64,000 nt of DNA from Strongylocentrotus droebachiensis (Eukaryota; Echinodermata; Echinoidea; Camarodonta; Strongylocentrotidae): assembly GCA_035222895.1 (NCBI GenBank), contig JAVYIG010000319.1, forward strand, positions 496,001-560,000, read 5' to 3'. Every line of letters begins with the position of its first letter. Position 1 is the first letter of the stretch. The position numbers and the translations under genes were made by a program. Below are positions 13,110-25,625 of this stretch, one piece after another. The notes beneath the pieces are model-generated. The model was given only the letters and a program-made list of their open reading frames with translations. It was not told the DNA's origin and searched no databases.

Positions 13110-13330
13110 AAGTATCAGGGTCGAGTGGTTTGAACCCTTGACTTTAGATACGAAGGTCATGGATTCGAACTGGGGCAAAGCACTTATGTCATTTAGCAAG
13201 GCATTTTATCATGGGCCTTGGGGCCATGCTCTTCCCCACATTCTATAAATATTTAAAGCAATTTTCCTGCCATCGAAGAAATTCCATCAATATTCTGGGG
13301 CTATGCTCCGCTACATTTTTCACAGTCGGG
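13110..13330 (+). mobile_element. tRNA-like SINE candidate
   Basis: GTCGAGTGGTTTGAAC (A-box-like) is followed after ~35 bases by GGATTCGAACTGGGGC (B-box-like), then CAAAGCACTTATGTCATTTA and a CAAGGCATTTTATC motif typical of tRNA-derived SINE bodies. It does not fold as a full tRNA, so a SINE remnant is the better reading. Confidence 0.45.
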
Positions 13331-14318
13331 ATAGGTTTAGTGTAGACCAAATTCTGCTCGTTTTAGATACAAGTATTGCCCAAGTGTTGTATTGGTCTCG
13401 CGGATTTAGGTCTCCTTTGATCTTTTAATGATATACAAAATTCAAAGACTTTACAACAGGTAGAGTAGTCCCTAGTACTACCTCTTTGGTTTCACTAGGC
13501 CTAAAATGTAATAATCTTTTGGTACTCTGGACCACTTGAATACAAAAATAATACAAACTCATATCTTACTTCAATCCTCACAGCGAAAGTTTCACAGTCT
13601 GCTCCTCGGTCATGTAAAATACTAGTGACAAATCTCAATTTATGTCTTTTAAATGAAAATTGAATGATTCAAAATACACCTGTATATGTTTCTTATATAT
13701 AATTGAGTATGATATCATGAGCGTATATGCTGGCAAAATAAATTCCATAAAATGTCTTTGCTACCAGCTCACTGCTTCTAGAAACGAATAGAGGCACTCA
13801 CCAAGATAATCTAGGCAACATCGGGAACTCATTAGTATGTTGCCTTTAACAGGAAGGATAAAAACGTGATATCTGTCCGACCATTGATCCACTGGGAATG
13901 TCTGATGACGTCAACAATGAAAGATAAATTCATTATCCGCCCTCATCTTTAAGCCAGGACTTTGGGTTTAATGGTATGGGATTATCATTATCTCGTATAT
14001 GGGATTGGTTTGAGTGATTGGAATCAAATAAGTAGCCCCGAGGGAGTGTGATGTGTGGGCCATGTTTAAGATCAGATCTGGTTGTCTCCATCTACAATTC
14101 TACTTCAAGGGTTGGTTATCTTAAAGAGAAGGTTGAGTTCTAGGGAGAGGTGAACAATAATTTGTGAGTGTTATTATTGTTATTATGCAAGTGTGGAAGG
14201 AACAGCAGAGAGAGAGAAAAATGTTCCCTGAAAGAGCGTGGCTCTTCAAATGCCTTCATATTTTAAACATGACAAGTAACAGCTTTAAAGTGAGGCACGA
14301 TTTTTATGCCAAATGTTT
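13331..14318. other. Intron sequence, nothing recognised
   Basis: No exon, tandem repeat or foldback structure detected before the hAT-like insertion. Confidence 0.4.
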
Positions 14319-14399
14319 GTGTAGTCCAGTGGCGTACCTGGGGTACTCCGTCAGGGGGGGCAAGCGATCGAAACAAAACAAAAAAGGCGATGCTAATTT

Positions 14400-15990
14400 T
14401 CACTTCTGGCGAGCGAGCGGGAAAAAATATATATTTAAGTAACTTTTGGTATATAAACCGGTATTGTTGCAAGTCTGGGGTAGGCACATCATTTGTTAGC
14501 CACGTTAATTTCATTTTTGCAAGCGAGCGTAGCGAGCAAGAAAAAAATCCCTTCTTTTTTAATAATTGCCACTTAAACTTGGTCCAATTGTCCAATGCTG
14601 GGTGCGGGAACAATATTGTGTTTAGGGTGATTTTATACCCATTTTAGCTAGCGAGCGAAAATACACTTCTCTCTTAATGAATAGCTACATGTATATAAAA
14701 CTTGTTTCATTGTTGCAATTCGGGGCGGGCACAATTGTGTTTAAGGCAATTTCAATCCCATTTTGGCGGGCAGGCAACCCCCCCCCCCCTACATTTCTTT
14801 TTTTAATGATATTGTAGCAGGTCAGTGGTGGGCACATTATTCCACAAGCTAGCGAGCGTAGCGAGCGAGCGAAAAAATCACTTCTCTACGGTGAGAACAT
14901 GGTACATAAACTTGATTTCATTGATCCATGTCAGGGACGTGATTATTCAAAGCGATGTTATTTCTATTTTGGCGAGCGAGCGTAGCGAGCGAGAATTTTT
15001 TTTGTAATGATAATTGGTTCATAAATTTCAGGTTTTTTTGTTGCAGGTCAGGGCTTACACAATTATGTCTAAGGTGATGTTAATTCCGTTTTGGCGAGCG
15101 AGCACACCAAAACCTCTTTGAATAATGTTTGGTACATAATTATTAACTAGTTGTTGCAGGTTAGGGCAGGCACGTTGGCGATGTTAATTTCATTTTGGCG
15201 AGCGAGCGTAGCGAGCAAGAAAAAAAAAAATCGTTTTTGTTTTTTTGTTTTTGTTTTGTTATAAAAAATAATTACCAATTAAACTTGGTTCAATTGTCCT
15301 CAATGAATTGGTACATAAACTTTGTTTCGTTGTTGCAGGTCGGGGGTGGGTACAATCGTGTTTAAGCCAATGTCAATCCCATTTTGGTGGGCAGGCAAAA
15401 CAAAATGAATGATGATTGGTGCATAATTTTCAGGGTTTTTGTTGCGGGTCGGGGCTTACACAATCACGTTCGGTACTTATTTACTGGGATTTTCGTTGCA
15501 GGCAAGGGGGCGCACATATTTTGTTAGAAATGTCAATTCCATTTTGGTGAGCGAGCATAGCGATGCAAAAAAAATCAATTCTCTTTTAATAGAAATTAAT
15601 ATATAAACTTGTTTTTATTGGTGCAGGTCGGGATGGGCGCAATCGCGTTTAACACGATATCAATTCCTTTTTGATGAGCGAGCATAGCGATGCAAAAAAA
15701 ATCAATTCTCTTTTAATAGAAATTAATACATAAACTTTTTTTTATTGGTGCAGGTCGGGATGGGCGCAATCGCGTTTAACACGATATCAATTCCTTTTTG
15801 GCGAGCGAGCGTAGCGAGCGAGAAAAAAATGAATTAGTCCTTTTTAGTAACATTTGGTACATAAATTGGGTGTTATGGTTGCCATGGTTGCAGGTTGGGG
15901 CCAGTCGGGGCAGACACAATTGTATGTTAAGCAATGCTAATCCTTTTCTTTTTTCAGGAGGACGAGCAAGTGAAAACAATTAAAACAAAA
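14400..15990. repeat. Degenerate satellite inside the hAT-like element, ~105-190 bp spacing
   Basis: The motif GGCGAGCGAGCGTAGCGAGC or variants recurs at about 14408, 14520, 14648, 14766, 14848, 14972, 15095, 15198, 15386, 15546, 15676 and 15800. Between motifs, the same order repeats: an A-rich run, TGGTACATAAACTT, TTGTTGCAGGTC-GGG, GGGCACAATTGTGTTTAAG and AATTCCATTTT. Units vary by substitution and indel. The adjacent units at 15546-15800 are nearly identical, implying recent local duplication. Confidence 0.8.
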
Positions 15991-16319
15991 CAGGCTAGCA
16001 AGTAGCTCGCGCCAGCGAAGAGTGTCGAATTTGTTATAATTATCACTTATATTTTCCTATTTTCATTTCTCTTTTTCTTTGCCGTATGCTGAATATTTTT
16101 CTGATAGGGGAGGGGGAAAAATGCATGAAAAGTTTTTGAAGAAACTCAAAAGCAAAAGGAGTGAAAGGAGTTCGAGCGACCAAACTGGTCATGAGGGTAC
16201 TTTTGCATTTTCAAAAGTAGAATTGAAGGATTTGGTATAGGCCTTCACTTCTTCTGAGCTTTGTTAAACATTTTCAGGAAAAAAATTGTACGTTTTCAAA
16301 ATATCTGGGGTCAACTGCC

Positions 16320-16610
16320 TCCCCCCCCCCCCCCACCCCTTTGCGTACGGCCATGGTCTTTTTAAAAATAATTTCCCCCTTTTTTTTTCTTTCCTTTTCT
16401 TTTCCCTCTTTCTTCCTTTTCTCTTCTTCTTCTTCCTTTTTTTCCCTTTTCATTTTTTCTTTTTCTTTCCTTTCCTTTCTTTTCTTTTCTTTCCCCTTTT
16501 TTTCTCTTTCCCTTTTTTTTCTTCCTTTCCCCTTCCCCCTTTTCCTTTTTTTTCCCCTGGAGCTCGTCAGGGGGGGGGGGGGCACTCTGCCCCCCTTGCC
16601 CCCCCCCCTC
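16320..16610. repeat. Polypyrimidine tract bracketed by C and G runs
   Basis: A C-run near 16320, about 190 bases of T/C-only sequence, then a G run and a C run at 16570-16610. Long open frames on both strands here (Phe/Ser or Lys/Glu only) are composition artefacts. Confidence 0.85.
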
Positions 16611-16623
16611 AGGTACGCCAGTG

Positions 16624-16971
16624 GTGTAGTCCCATATACATCGTTCCGTGTACAATGCTTGTTACTTTACCAAGACTGTGCCAAATTTATTATGATTTTG
16701 ATGACTCCAGAACCTTGCAGTACACACCAATTCTTACATGTTACATGATCAACTTGTTCTGATCCATTCCACGCAATGCAATCGCATGACCAGGGGGGTG
16801 TTTCACAAAACTTGTCATCAGTGACAAAATAATGACAGTTTGTGTTACAAGCTACTGAAATCCTTGCTTCTGATTGGTTATCAGCAGATTTGTCACTGAT
16901 TTTTGCCATTTGTTATTGAAAAAAGGCTTTGTGAAACACCCCTCTGAACTCAACTTTATCTTTAAAGGAAC
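16624..16971 (-). mobile_element. TTAA foldback family D, copy 1, split by two insertions
   Basis: Reading on the minus strand it matches the family D copy at 54058-54450: CATGCGATTGCAT, GGTTCTGGAGTCATCAAAAT, AAGCATTGTACACGGAACG. A 149-bp foldback element (16794-16942) splits it next to the GAGTTCTGG terminal motif; the terminal AAAGATAAAGTTGAGTTC resumes, inverted, at 16946-16971. The other half is cut by the hAT-like element on its left. Confidence 0.7.
16794..16942. mobile_element. Foldback element with GGGGTGTTTCACAAA ends
   Basis: The inverted ends GGGGTGTTTCACAAA and TTTGTGAAACACCCC bracket 149 bp with further internal pairing around CAGTGACAAA. No coding potential. It sits inside the family D copy, which gives the relative age of the insertions. 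A different element with a similar GGGGAGTGTTTCACAAAA end is at 33425. Confidence 0.7.
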
Positions 16972-19769
16972 ATTGCTGCGCTTCATGATCATGTTGAATG
17001 AATGGTCATGCCATTTTTGTAAGAGAAATAGTCTGTTGATGGTTGATTTTGTGAATCAGAGCAATTCAATTGTGTTCTGTGAAATTATGGATCATAAAAA
17101 GTATCACAACTTGACGAGATCTTACTTGAAATTACAAACAGTAACTGGTATTTAAAATAGATACGGGTATATCAGATTACAAATACTTAATGCATGTACC
17201 AAAGGCCGGCCCATTGTTGTAATCCTCATATCATGTTATATCGTGAAAATGGTTCTGATTATTCTTAATATTGTTAATGAAAGCGCACTTAATTTTCCTT
17301 TCTCATCGTGATGTGGAAACGGAAAACGATATGTGAAACTCAGGCTTATTTCATATTAAATGTCATTTAATCCATCGCCGTTCTTTTTATAATTTATCAT
17401 TCTTTTATTTCCCGCGTAAAAAGTTAGAAAGAGCGGTGTTTATTATCAATCAATTTAGTATTAATCGTGCGTGACTGGATGGAACCCTTTTAAAATTAAC
17501 TATCGGAAAGCTTTTCACATACTTTGCCAGGCGCCATTTTGGTAGATGGGGTTGCCAAAGCGCTTAACATCATTAAGCTAATGCATGAGATGAGGGGAAC
17601 CATGTAATGTGCACGCCAAAGCATTAAGTTTAAATTACTCGAATCATTAAGCGACCACTCCCCGTGATAAACCGTATATAGTTAAACCATGAAATCGTGG
17701 ATGGACCTATGATAGATCAATACAATGATATAGATCAACATTTAACATAATAATTATGCAATCATCGTAGAGATTACTGTTTACGTTGCAAATAAGAATG
17801 AGAAAAACATTAATGCAGTAGAAAGATTACAATTAAAATCTTTGGAACTTATCTTCAACTTAATAAATGGCACTTGGATAACAATTACAATGGTTGGCAT
17901 GGATGGAAAAAAAATCTTCTTCAATATAAACCAAGTTTCTTTCTATCGAGCTGTTGTGTAAAATCTAATCTAAATATTCCACAGATTCCTGTGTATTGGA
18001 ATTTAGACATTTTCACTTTGTTACACTATAATTTTGAATGTTGTCATCCGTTGATTAAAAAAACAATTTGAGAATGATCAAATTTGTTTGTATACTAATC
18101 TATAGAATTTGAATTGAATTTATTTGAAGTTTTACCCGGCTAAACATGCATGCGGATTAATGCGACGGTGATGCTTCTGATTCCAAAAAGGGATAACTTA
18201 AATCTGAAAACTGTAACGAAATCCAGATAGGGTTGGTAAAGAAACAATACTCTGGCTGTAGACATGTTGATGAATCGTAATCAGGATGTTTTTCCACGAA
18301 GAGATTTGTTTTTCTGTTAACAATCATTGTGTTCTGTGTTAAATTATAGCTCCTCATTTTAAAACGATTGACAAAACAAAACAGAATAACAAAGGAACGC
18401 GTCGGGCGAATATAGCGAAGTAGACATTTTGATGAATCATTCAATTTTCCTCTTAGTAATTGTTTCCCGGATAAAGTGTACAAATTTGGCGCTTTTATGA
18501 ATTTCTCTTCTTAGAAATATAGATGCTTAAAATCGTGTCGGCGCTGACATGACCCCATTACGTCAATTTTGAAACTAAAACGGTTTCAACGTCGCAAAAA
18601 TAGGAAATAGACATCGGGTTTATTTTGACGGGGGTTATGACAGTGATTTTGAAGGATGTATCGCGTTCATTGTCAACTTCCCTCCTTGATCTTATTAAAC
18701 TATGACAGCAAAACATCATTTTCTTGTCACGTAACGAGTATTAATGTCTTCGCAAAGCACAGGTTTAATTATAGTCTTCCGCTTGTGTATGGTCTAAATT
18801 ACATTTGACAGCACAGTGACAGTATGTTATCATGTTAATTACATACCTGACATGTACATGTACATGAGGTATGACGTAATGAACGGTACTGAAGTTTTTT
18901 GAGGAAAAAATATCAACAACCAAAATTCTTTAAGTGTTAAAGGAATTACTGACGTCTATAGTACAAAAAGAATTATGACGTCTAGTATAAAAGGAAGATT
19001 TAATGTGTAAAAGAATTTCCATTCGTACCACAGAAAAAAATCCTTTGTCACAACTATGTTTATCATCGTGACTATGTGGGTAATTTTGATATCATTATAA
19101 CTCATAAACCTTGCTTCTTATCACATTTGGTTTTTCGAAATCTTTTAAGAAGTTACGTTGAGTAGTACCTTACAGTTTAAAAACCATGAGGTATATATTG
19201 GAGGCCTGTAGCCTGAAATGCAAACGATGGGTCTTGCCATCTGGTACATTCTGGAAGTTTAAATTGCACAATTATTAACGAAACTCAGAGGCACCTAGGT
19301 CCATATCCATAAGCCTTACTAACTCCATTGGTTTTATGTAGTCAGCTGACAACTGGATCTCGTAAGGTTTAATGAATATAATATTGGTACTGGTTCAGTC
19401 GTACTTCGAGTTCCACTAGCTGTCTGCGCATAATTTTTGTCACAGCGTGAAGCTAATTTTAGTTTTTGACAGTCACTCATCAGCTGCGACAGGTCGCTAA
19501 TAATAATTCTAGGCAGAATCATTATTTCATCCCGAACTAAAAATGATACTGCATGTGTGACAAGCTTTGAAAATGACAAGTCTGAAAACATAGGAAACGA
19601 ATAGCGGCTGAAAGGTAGACTAGATGCAGGTGGAAAATGATTAATATTCAGGTGGAAGTTTCTAATTAAAAGGCTTGCCAATCTAACATATTTAATCAGG
19701 GTTTATCTTATCGTCGAGGTTTCCATTGTTTAAAGGGCATTACCTCTCTCTCTCCCCATAACTTGCTTT
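16972..19769. other. Intron sequence, nothing recognised
   Basis: About 2.8 kb of AT-rich non-coding sequence. Open frames of up to 108 residues exist (for example minus 18157-18483) but have no recognisable domain or splice context. Confidence 0.45.
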
Positions 19770-20156
19770 TAAAAAGATAAAGTTGAGTTCTGGTCATGCG
19801 ATTGCATTGTGAAAGCAAAGGTGTGGAATGGATCAGCTCAAGTTGATCATGTAGCATGTAAGAATTGGTGTGTACTGCAAGGTTCTGGAGTCATCAAAAT
19901 CATAATAAATTTGGCCCAGTCTTGGTAAAGTAACAAGCACTGTACACAGAAAGATGTTTTATACACAAATTGTGTCGGGGCTACCTACCTTGATTTCCTT
20001 ATCTTTCTGTGCTCATTACTCAGCCAGTATACATTTTCTACCAAAATTGTTTGGCAAATGACATTTATTTGTAATCTTGAACATTCAATGTAAGTTTCGT
20101 TTGAATCTGTGATAATTCATTTTCCTTGTTTCACCAGAACTCAAGATTATCTTTAA
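19770..20156 (+). mobile_element. TTAA foldback family D, copy 2 (nearly full length)
   Basis: Left end AAAAAGATAAAGTTGAGTTC, right end GAACTCAAGATTATCTTTAA, about 387 bp. The whole length matches the copy at 54058-54450, including CTCATTACTCAGCCAGTATA and CAAATGACATTTATTTGTAA. The left TTAA is mutated (TTTTAAAAAG), the right TTAA is intact at 20153-20156. Confidence 0.75.
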
Positions 20157-20519
20157 CCTTAATTCAGAGAACGGAGAGGAAGGATCGAGGGGGGGGGGTG
20201 GTAATATGGGGGCACTTTAGTTGTAAAGTCAATATACTATTTTCTGAGTACACAAAGTTACAGGTTATTTCTTCTTAAAAATGCGCATGAAGTATAGTTG
20301 GTTATGGAAGACCGAAATAGATATTTAAAGGCCTGTGTCATCTGTTTTTCTTTCTTTGTGAATGCAAGAAGTTCGTTTGATTTTGCAATATGAATCGCCA
20401 TTATTTCAAATCTTATATTCATATTGTGATTTGCTAGTGAATACGATCTAGGACAGAATCGTTTGCAATTTTGTTTTGATATGATGAATTAACGCCGAAA
20501 TATCTCTCAGATGCGATGA
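20157..20519. other. Intron sequence with a short G run
   Basis: A G run lies near 20190. Nothing else is recognised. Confidence 0.4.
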
Positions 20520-20785
20520 TTATATCATATGATATTACTACTGCAACTTTTACCACTATTTGTGTTACTATTATACTAATACTGCTACCACGACTACTAC
20601 TACTACTACTCATACTACTACTACTACTACTACTACTGCTGCTATTGCTACTGTCACTACTACTACTACTACTACTACTACTATTAACGCTGATATTACT
20701 ACTTTCACTACTACTACTAGTACTACTACTACTACTTCTACTACTACTGCTACTACTTCTACTACTATAGTACTACTACTACTAC

Positions 20786-20842
<57 letters not shown>

Positions 20843-20945
20843 TACTACTACTACTACTACCACTACTACTAATATTACTACCTAATCTTCTAATATTACT
20901 ACTACTGCTATCACTACTGTACTCTGTTTCTATCACCACTACAAC
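20520..20945. repeat. (CTA)n trinucleotide microsatellite, about 400 bp
   Basis: Imperfect CTA/ACT repeats with interruptions of CTG, TTA and TTC. It generates Leu-, Thr- and Ser-only open frames on both strands that are not genes. Confidence 0.95.
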
Positions 20946-21333
20946 ATGTAGACCCACTACTGATTCTTGTCTACATCTTTCAGTCTTCTATTAGCATTAC
21001 TTCCATGTCTTCTACCCTCTCATTCCAACATGAAGAAAGTCCTCAAAAATGTCATTTTTAGGCTCTGAATCTGAAACGTCTCCTCGGGGTCTTTTCTCCG
21101 TACGGGTCGCTAGATGTTATGACAACTCGTGCTAGGGGTCATCTCGGGTCACCTGTAATCTTTCTGCATCGACTTTGACGTGACCTTGACGTGACCTTCG
21201 GCTTAGCACGATATACATTCCTCACCGAAACAACCCAAATATAATTCATGATGAAAAGCGACCGGTTCAAGTTCATGTTTACGTAACAAGACTAGTATTC
21301 GGCAAATACGTATCGACGTGATACATTTTTCAG

Positions 21334-21721
21334 TTAAAGGGATCGTTTAACAATGTTAAAGCTGATATACACGGTCCTACATGTTACCAGTGTCTGTGAT
21401 ATGGTGTAATATTGAAGCCCTAAAAAAAAATCGCGCTTCAAAATGATCAAGAAGTGCCTCAAAAAAGTAAAAATCTTTGAGTGACCGGTTTTACCATACT
21501 CGTTTTCCCCAATAGACTGTAGTGTTATGAAAACCGTTCGGCGAAAGGTTTTCAAAATTTGTAATTCCAATCATTAATATCTTGATAATCAGACAGGCGA
21601 TCGGCTTGTAAAAGTCATGGAGTTCCTGACTGACCTAAAGGTTTATAATTATCATTGCAGCTTGAGCTAAATCAAGGATTATTTCTAAAGGATCTAAGAC
21701 AAAGTTACCGGATCCCTTTAA
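21334..21721 (+). mobile_element. TTAA-flanked element, family B, complete copy
   Basis: 388 bp between TTAA at 21334-21337 and TTAA at 21718-21721, with inverted ends TTAAAGGGATCGTTTAAC and the inverse of GTTACCGGATCCCTTTAA. The left 210 bp match 3086-3296, and about 65 bp match the inverted fragment near 59950-60016. Non-coding, MITE-like. Confidence 0.72.
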
Positions 21722-22937
21722 GTCATATGTAGCCATGTGATGTAACTGCACTCACCCCCAGCTCAGCTGCATGTACAGTTGATAACTGAATTACTCATAC
21801 CCCTTGTAAGTTTGATGTTTTGTGTGTGCTTTTTTGTTACTCAAGAATGAAAGGGGGACTGGTTGAATTAGGGCCTTTGTTGAATACTTTTAGATGTAAG
21901 CTTTACTACTTCACATTCTCAAGAAGCATAAATGGGGACAAATCAATATTTCACATTCTTCAACAGTTAAAAAAAGTGATAAGGGTATGAATAATTTAGT
22001 TGTTAAATGTTTGTGCGTGAAATGTAAATATTAAATCCCATCTGTACTAGTATACAGGAGGGGTTAGACCACCCTGCAAGGTCATTGACAGGTGGTTATC
22101 TCATCAAATCAGCTCTCAATTAACATAAGAAAAAGAGGATCACGGGGAACCAATGGTGACCGATTAGGCATTGTTTGCTATATAGAGGGCGCAAGTACAT
22201 GTAGCTATAAGTAGTGCAGTAGGGCTTTAAATGAAAAGTTAATTCCTGCATACAAATATTTTAAGGTAAAAAAGAAATGTACATTGGAACATTTGGCGAT
22301 GAATGAGATGATGCCATAGGAGACAATAATACGCCTCCATATTCCTAGATACATGTATTCTCTTTTAGATATGCATATAATAATAATAATATTCCGCTTT
22401 ACATCGATGATGTCTCTAAGCGCTTTACAGGTGTATATTATTACCCCTTTATGTGCTATACATAAATTGTTTCTGTGACACAGCTAATTCTTTCCTTGCA
22501 TATTGAGATTTTTTTACATAATATCTTTGAACACATTGTTGTGATTTAATAGTAGTTCAGGGCTTTACTGAGACAGGAATGGGAAACTTAATGGAGAATT
22601 AACAATTCAGTAAGTTCATAATATTGTTAACAGGCGCATGTTGTTTGTGCCGATCCACACTCGTGGTAAACCAGTAGTCGTGACGATTAACACATGGGGC
22701 ATATCAAAGGTTTAAAAAATCATGTTTTTATCCAAAAAAGATGGAGAAGTCCTACTTTGAATAATCACTGCCATAATGATGGAGGTGCTTCGTTCGTTTG
22801 CCCTCTTGATAAAAAATACTTCTATTTGTGTATCGTAGAATGTACCATCAGTACATTAAATGATATACATAGCTAGGTGAGTCTTACAAATTTGTACGAA
22901 ATTGATCTTAAAGTTTCAATGAGCGGCAAATGCTTGC
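21722..22937. other. Intron sequence with one SINE fragment
   Basis: At 22378-22437 there is a minus-strand SINE tail: (TAA)n, then TTCCGCTTTACATCGATGA and TAAGCGCTTTACAGG. Otherwise nothing is recognised. Confidence 0.5.
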
Positions 22938-23462
22938 ACACGTAGCGAAATTAGGTTTCGACAGGGTTCATAAAAGGTTGCAAAAGTTTCGTAAAGGGTT
23001 GTAAGAAAGTTCGCAAACAGTTTTCATTGTTGTAAACAGTTTTTCTTGTCGCAAAGAAATTGTAAACATGTTCAATATTTCTTTGCGAATTTGTTTTTTC
23101 GCAAACAGTTGCAAGCGTTTGCAAAACTGTCTTAAGCCTTACCATATTGTTCCTATATAAAATCGACCCATTGAGTACCAGGAGTTAGCAAAAGATCCCA
23201 AACATATACAAAATTACAAATAGAGGCAAAGGATTGGCAAATAGTTGCTAATCTTCGCAGAAACTGTCGCTAACATTTGCTTCCAGTCGCTAATAGTCGC
23301 CAACTGCCTTTCGCAAACACTTTTTCAAACATTCGCTCAAATGTTGCTAATTGTCGCTAAACACCCTAATTTTTGCTAACATTCGTCAGAAAAGTTGGCG
23401 AGTCCAAATTCGCAACGTTCGTATTAAAGCATTCACCGGTCAGTGAGATACCCCCTTTTAAC
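22938..23462 (+). repeat. GCGA/TTGC short-motif repeat, copy 1
   Basis: About 500 bp in which short words such as TTCGCAAACAG, GTTGCAAA, TCGCTAAC, AGTCGCTAATAGTCGCC recur every 10-20 bases. It shares a unique centre (ACCCATTGAGTACCAGGAGTTAGCAAAAG) split across 23166-23195 with an inverted copy at 25626-26139. The right edge is GAGATACCCCCTTTTA. Class unknown. Confidence 0.6.
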
Positions 23463-25625
23463 TGCCCATGGAAAGATAGTATCAATTGACTAATTACTAC
23501 GGAGTATTTATCGTATAACCAATATTGTCTAATTAAAGTTTCCCCTTTGATATATTGAAAATAAAGTAAGTTTTTTAAACTCTTCACACAGCTACTTTAA
23601 AGAATACGGACAAGATTCCTATATCGGTTTCGTTAAATATTCAGGTCACGTACTATCAACTCCCAAATATGTTCCAATTATCATCAGATGTCATTTTATA
23701 ACTTTCACAAGTTAGATTCACACGAGAGTCAATAAACTTAAAGTCTAGGTCGTGGTTTTAAACTTCAAGGTAATCTTTAAGTTGCGAACCATGCGGACGC
23801 ACCTGTGGTTAGCACAATAACTCCGATCTGAAGGAGGGGGCGTCCACTCGAAGTTTTTTGCCGTGCGGACGCAATTAATTTCAGCCTGTTGTTACAACGA
23901 CTGCTTGCCTGTATGTGAGGCTTGTAGATTAAAACTTCAAACATTGTCGTTTCGGTCCCGTGTAAACCACCGTCGGTGACAGTTGATAATCATTTAATTG
24001 CGCCGGGAGTGTCAATTTGGACAGACTTAGAGCATTAATTTTCACTATCTTTATTATTATCATCATCATCATCATCATTATTTAGAACTTCGACGATTTG
24101 CAAACTTGAAATTAAAAAAGACGACTGTCCCGTGTAAACATAGCTACTGTCTTACCGATGATCAAGTATAAGGTAACCCCGGGGGTGCCGTCCCTGACTT
24201 TACGCGTGGCTCCCGCCCCGAAAATATGCCGAATGATGATAACCTTTGACATCAACACGGCGTGTCAGTGCTCGGGCGTCAGCACCAATAAATCATAATA
24301 CATCACGTGACCTCGTTTGATATTTCAACATACATGTAATTATAATGTTGTTTGTTTGCGTGCTTTTAAAGGGAGTGTATGATTATAGGATTTATGAGAA
24401 AATGGGCGAAACGAATGACAAAAGTTTGTTATTTCATTGCTTGTTATTTCGGAAGTTTGATTACCGGAGTTTTGTTTTTCGAAGATTCGAGGTTAATTAG
24501 CAAACCGTGTAATGTTTCATTGCTATGGGACTACGCACATTAAAAAATAATATAAGTTTATGGATAACTACCCATCAGCCTACCCCCCCCCCCACCCGGA
24601 CAAGATGTTTCGGACAACTCTAGCCCTAGGACGATGTCTAGCTATGATCAGCTATCATCATAAAGATATCTTTACGAAGATGTATCATGAAGTCCTGCGT
24701 TTAGAAACATATTTATTATTAGTTCGGCACTTAATGATGAACATTTCTCATTAGAGCATCAAATGTTTGATTTGCGAAACTCATTGCATTCTTGCGTATC
24801 TGAATGTTGACACCCCCCCCCCCCCCCCCCCCCCCTCCAGATTACCACCTCGGACAAGTTAATCCCGACAACTAAACACCAGGACAACTCTCACCTTGAC
24901 ACCTACTTCCTAAAACAATCGACCCAATAACCCCTCTGACACTAGGGGTAGGGTGGTGTCCGGGAAGTTTTCTGGGTGTATTTGTCCGGACTTTGTCCTA
25001 ACTTGTACCTATCTGATGAAGCATAATATCTAGTGCTTCTCGTCCCAGTGTGTAGTTTCTCGGGGAAAATAGTCCGTGGTGGTAATTAAAGGGATACTGA
25101 TCGATGAACCCACTGGTTTAAAAAAGAAATGTACGAAATTACTATCCTTTACAATAAATAAATAAATAAAATAAATAAATAAATAAATCAATCAATAAAT
25201 AAATCAATCAATCAATCAATAAAATTAAAAAATAGAAAGGTATCAAACAAAGAAACAAAGCAAAGGAAGAAATAAACAAGCAAACAAATATACGACAAAG
25301 AAACCCGTAGTAAAACATAAACAAACGAAAGTATTTTTATTGTTTAGCTTGTAACTACGGTTATATTACAGGACAATCCAAAAAGGTAGAGACAAATCGG
25401 ACCAATAATAAAAGAAAGTTATGAATGTTTGAAATATGAGATTACTACAGCTTTGCGAATCTCAAATTGGCAATTTTGTCAATGGATTGCGTCGTAGTGA
25501 CAGACTCTCCCGTTTGTCATATTATACAAAAATATCACTAATTTCTGTTTTCTCCCAAGCGCCTTCAAATTTTAGTCATTTTTGTTGTTGAACAAATGGG
25601 AAAATTGCCTCATTGAGCATCAAAT
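23463..25625. other. Intron sequence with C tracts and an AAAT/AATC microsatellite
   Basis: (ATC)n at 24058-24078, C runs at about 24583-24592 and 24813-24835, and (AAAT)n/(AATC)n at 25155-25225. Between 24560 and 25000 the words CGGACAA and GGACAAC recur around the C runs, possibly a degraded DNA element. No exon is seen. Confidence 0.5.

Larger units (their letters stand above)
14319..16631. mobile_element. hAT-like non-autonomous element with internal satellite and 8-bp target duplication
   Basis: Perfect 8-bp direct repeats GTGTAGTC at 14319-14326 and 16624-16631 flank a 2297-bp element (14327-16623) whose ends are CAGTGGCGTACCTG and its inverse CAGGTACGCCAGTG. An 8-bp duplication with CAGTG-type ends fits the hAT superfamily. 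There is no transposase frame. Inside are a degenerate satellite (14400-15990) and a polypyrimidine/poly-G tract (16320-16610). The right flank is part of a family D element (GTAGTCCCATATACATC also occurs, inverted, in the copy near 43905), so the insertion interrupted that repeat. Confidence 0.82.

Noticed and set aside
16274-16762. Overlapping frames of up to 158 residues on both strands
   Set aside because: Low-complexity Phe/Ser and Lys/Glu strings from the polypyrimidine tract.
19334-19681. 115-residue minus-strand frame
   Set aside because: No recognisable domain, no splice context, lies in intronic repeat-rich DNA.
20516-20994. Leu-, Thr- and Ser-rich frames of up to 144 residues
   Set aside because: Pure product of the (CTA)n microsatellite.
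21175-21200. TGACCTTGACGTGACCTT as a nuclear-receptor response element
   Set aside because: It matches a half-site pair, but a single occurrence deep in an intron with no other support is expected by chance.
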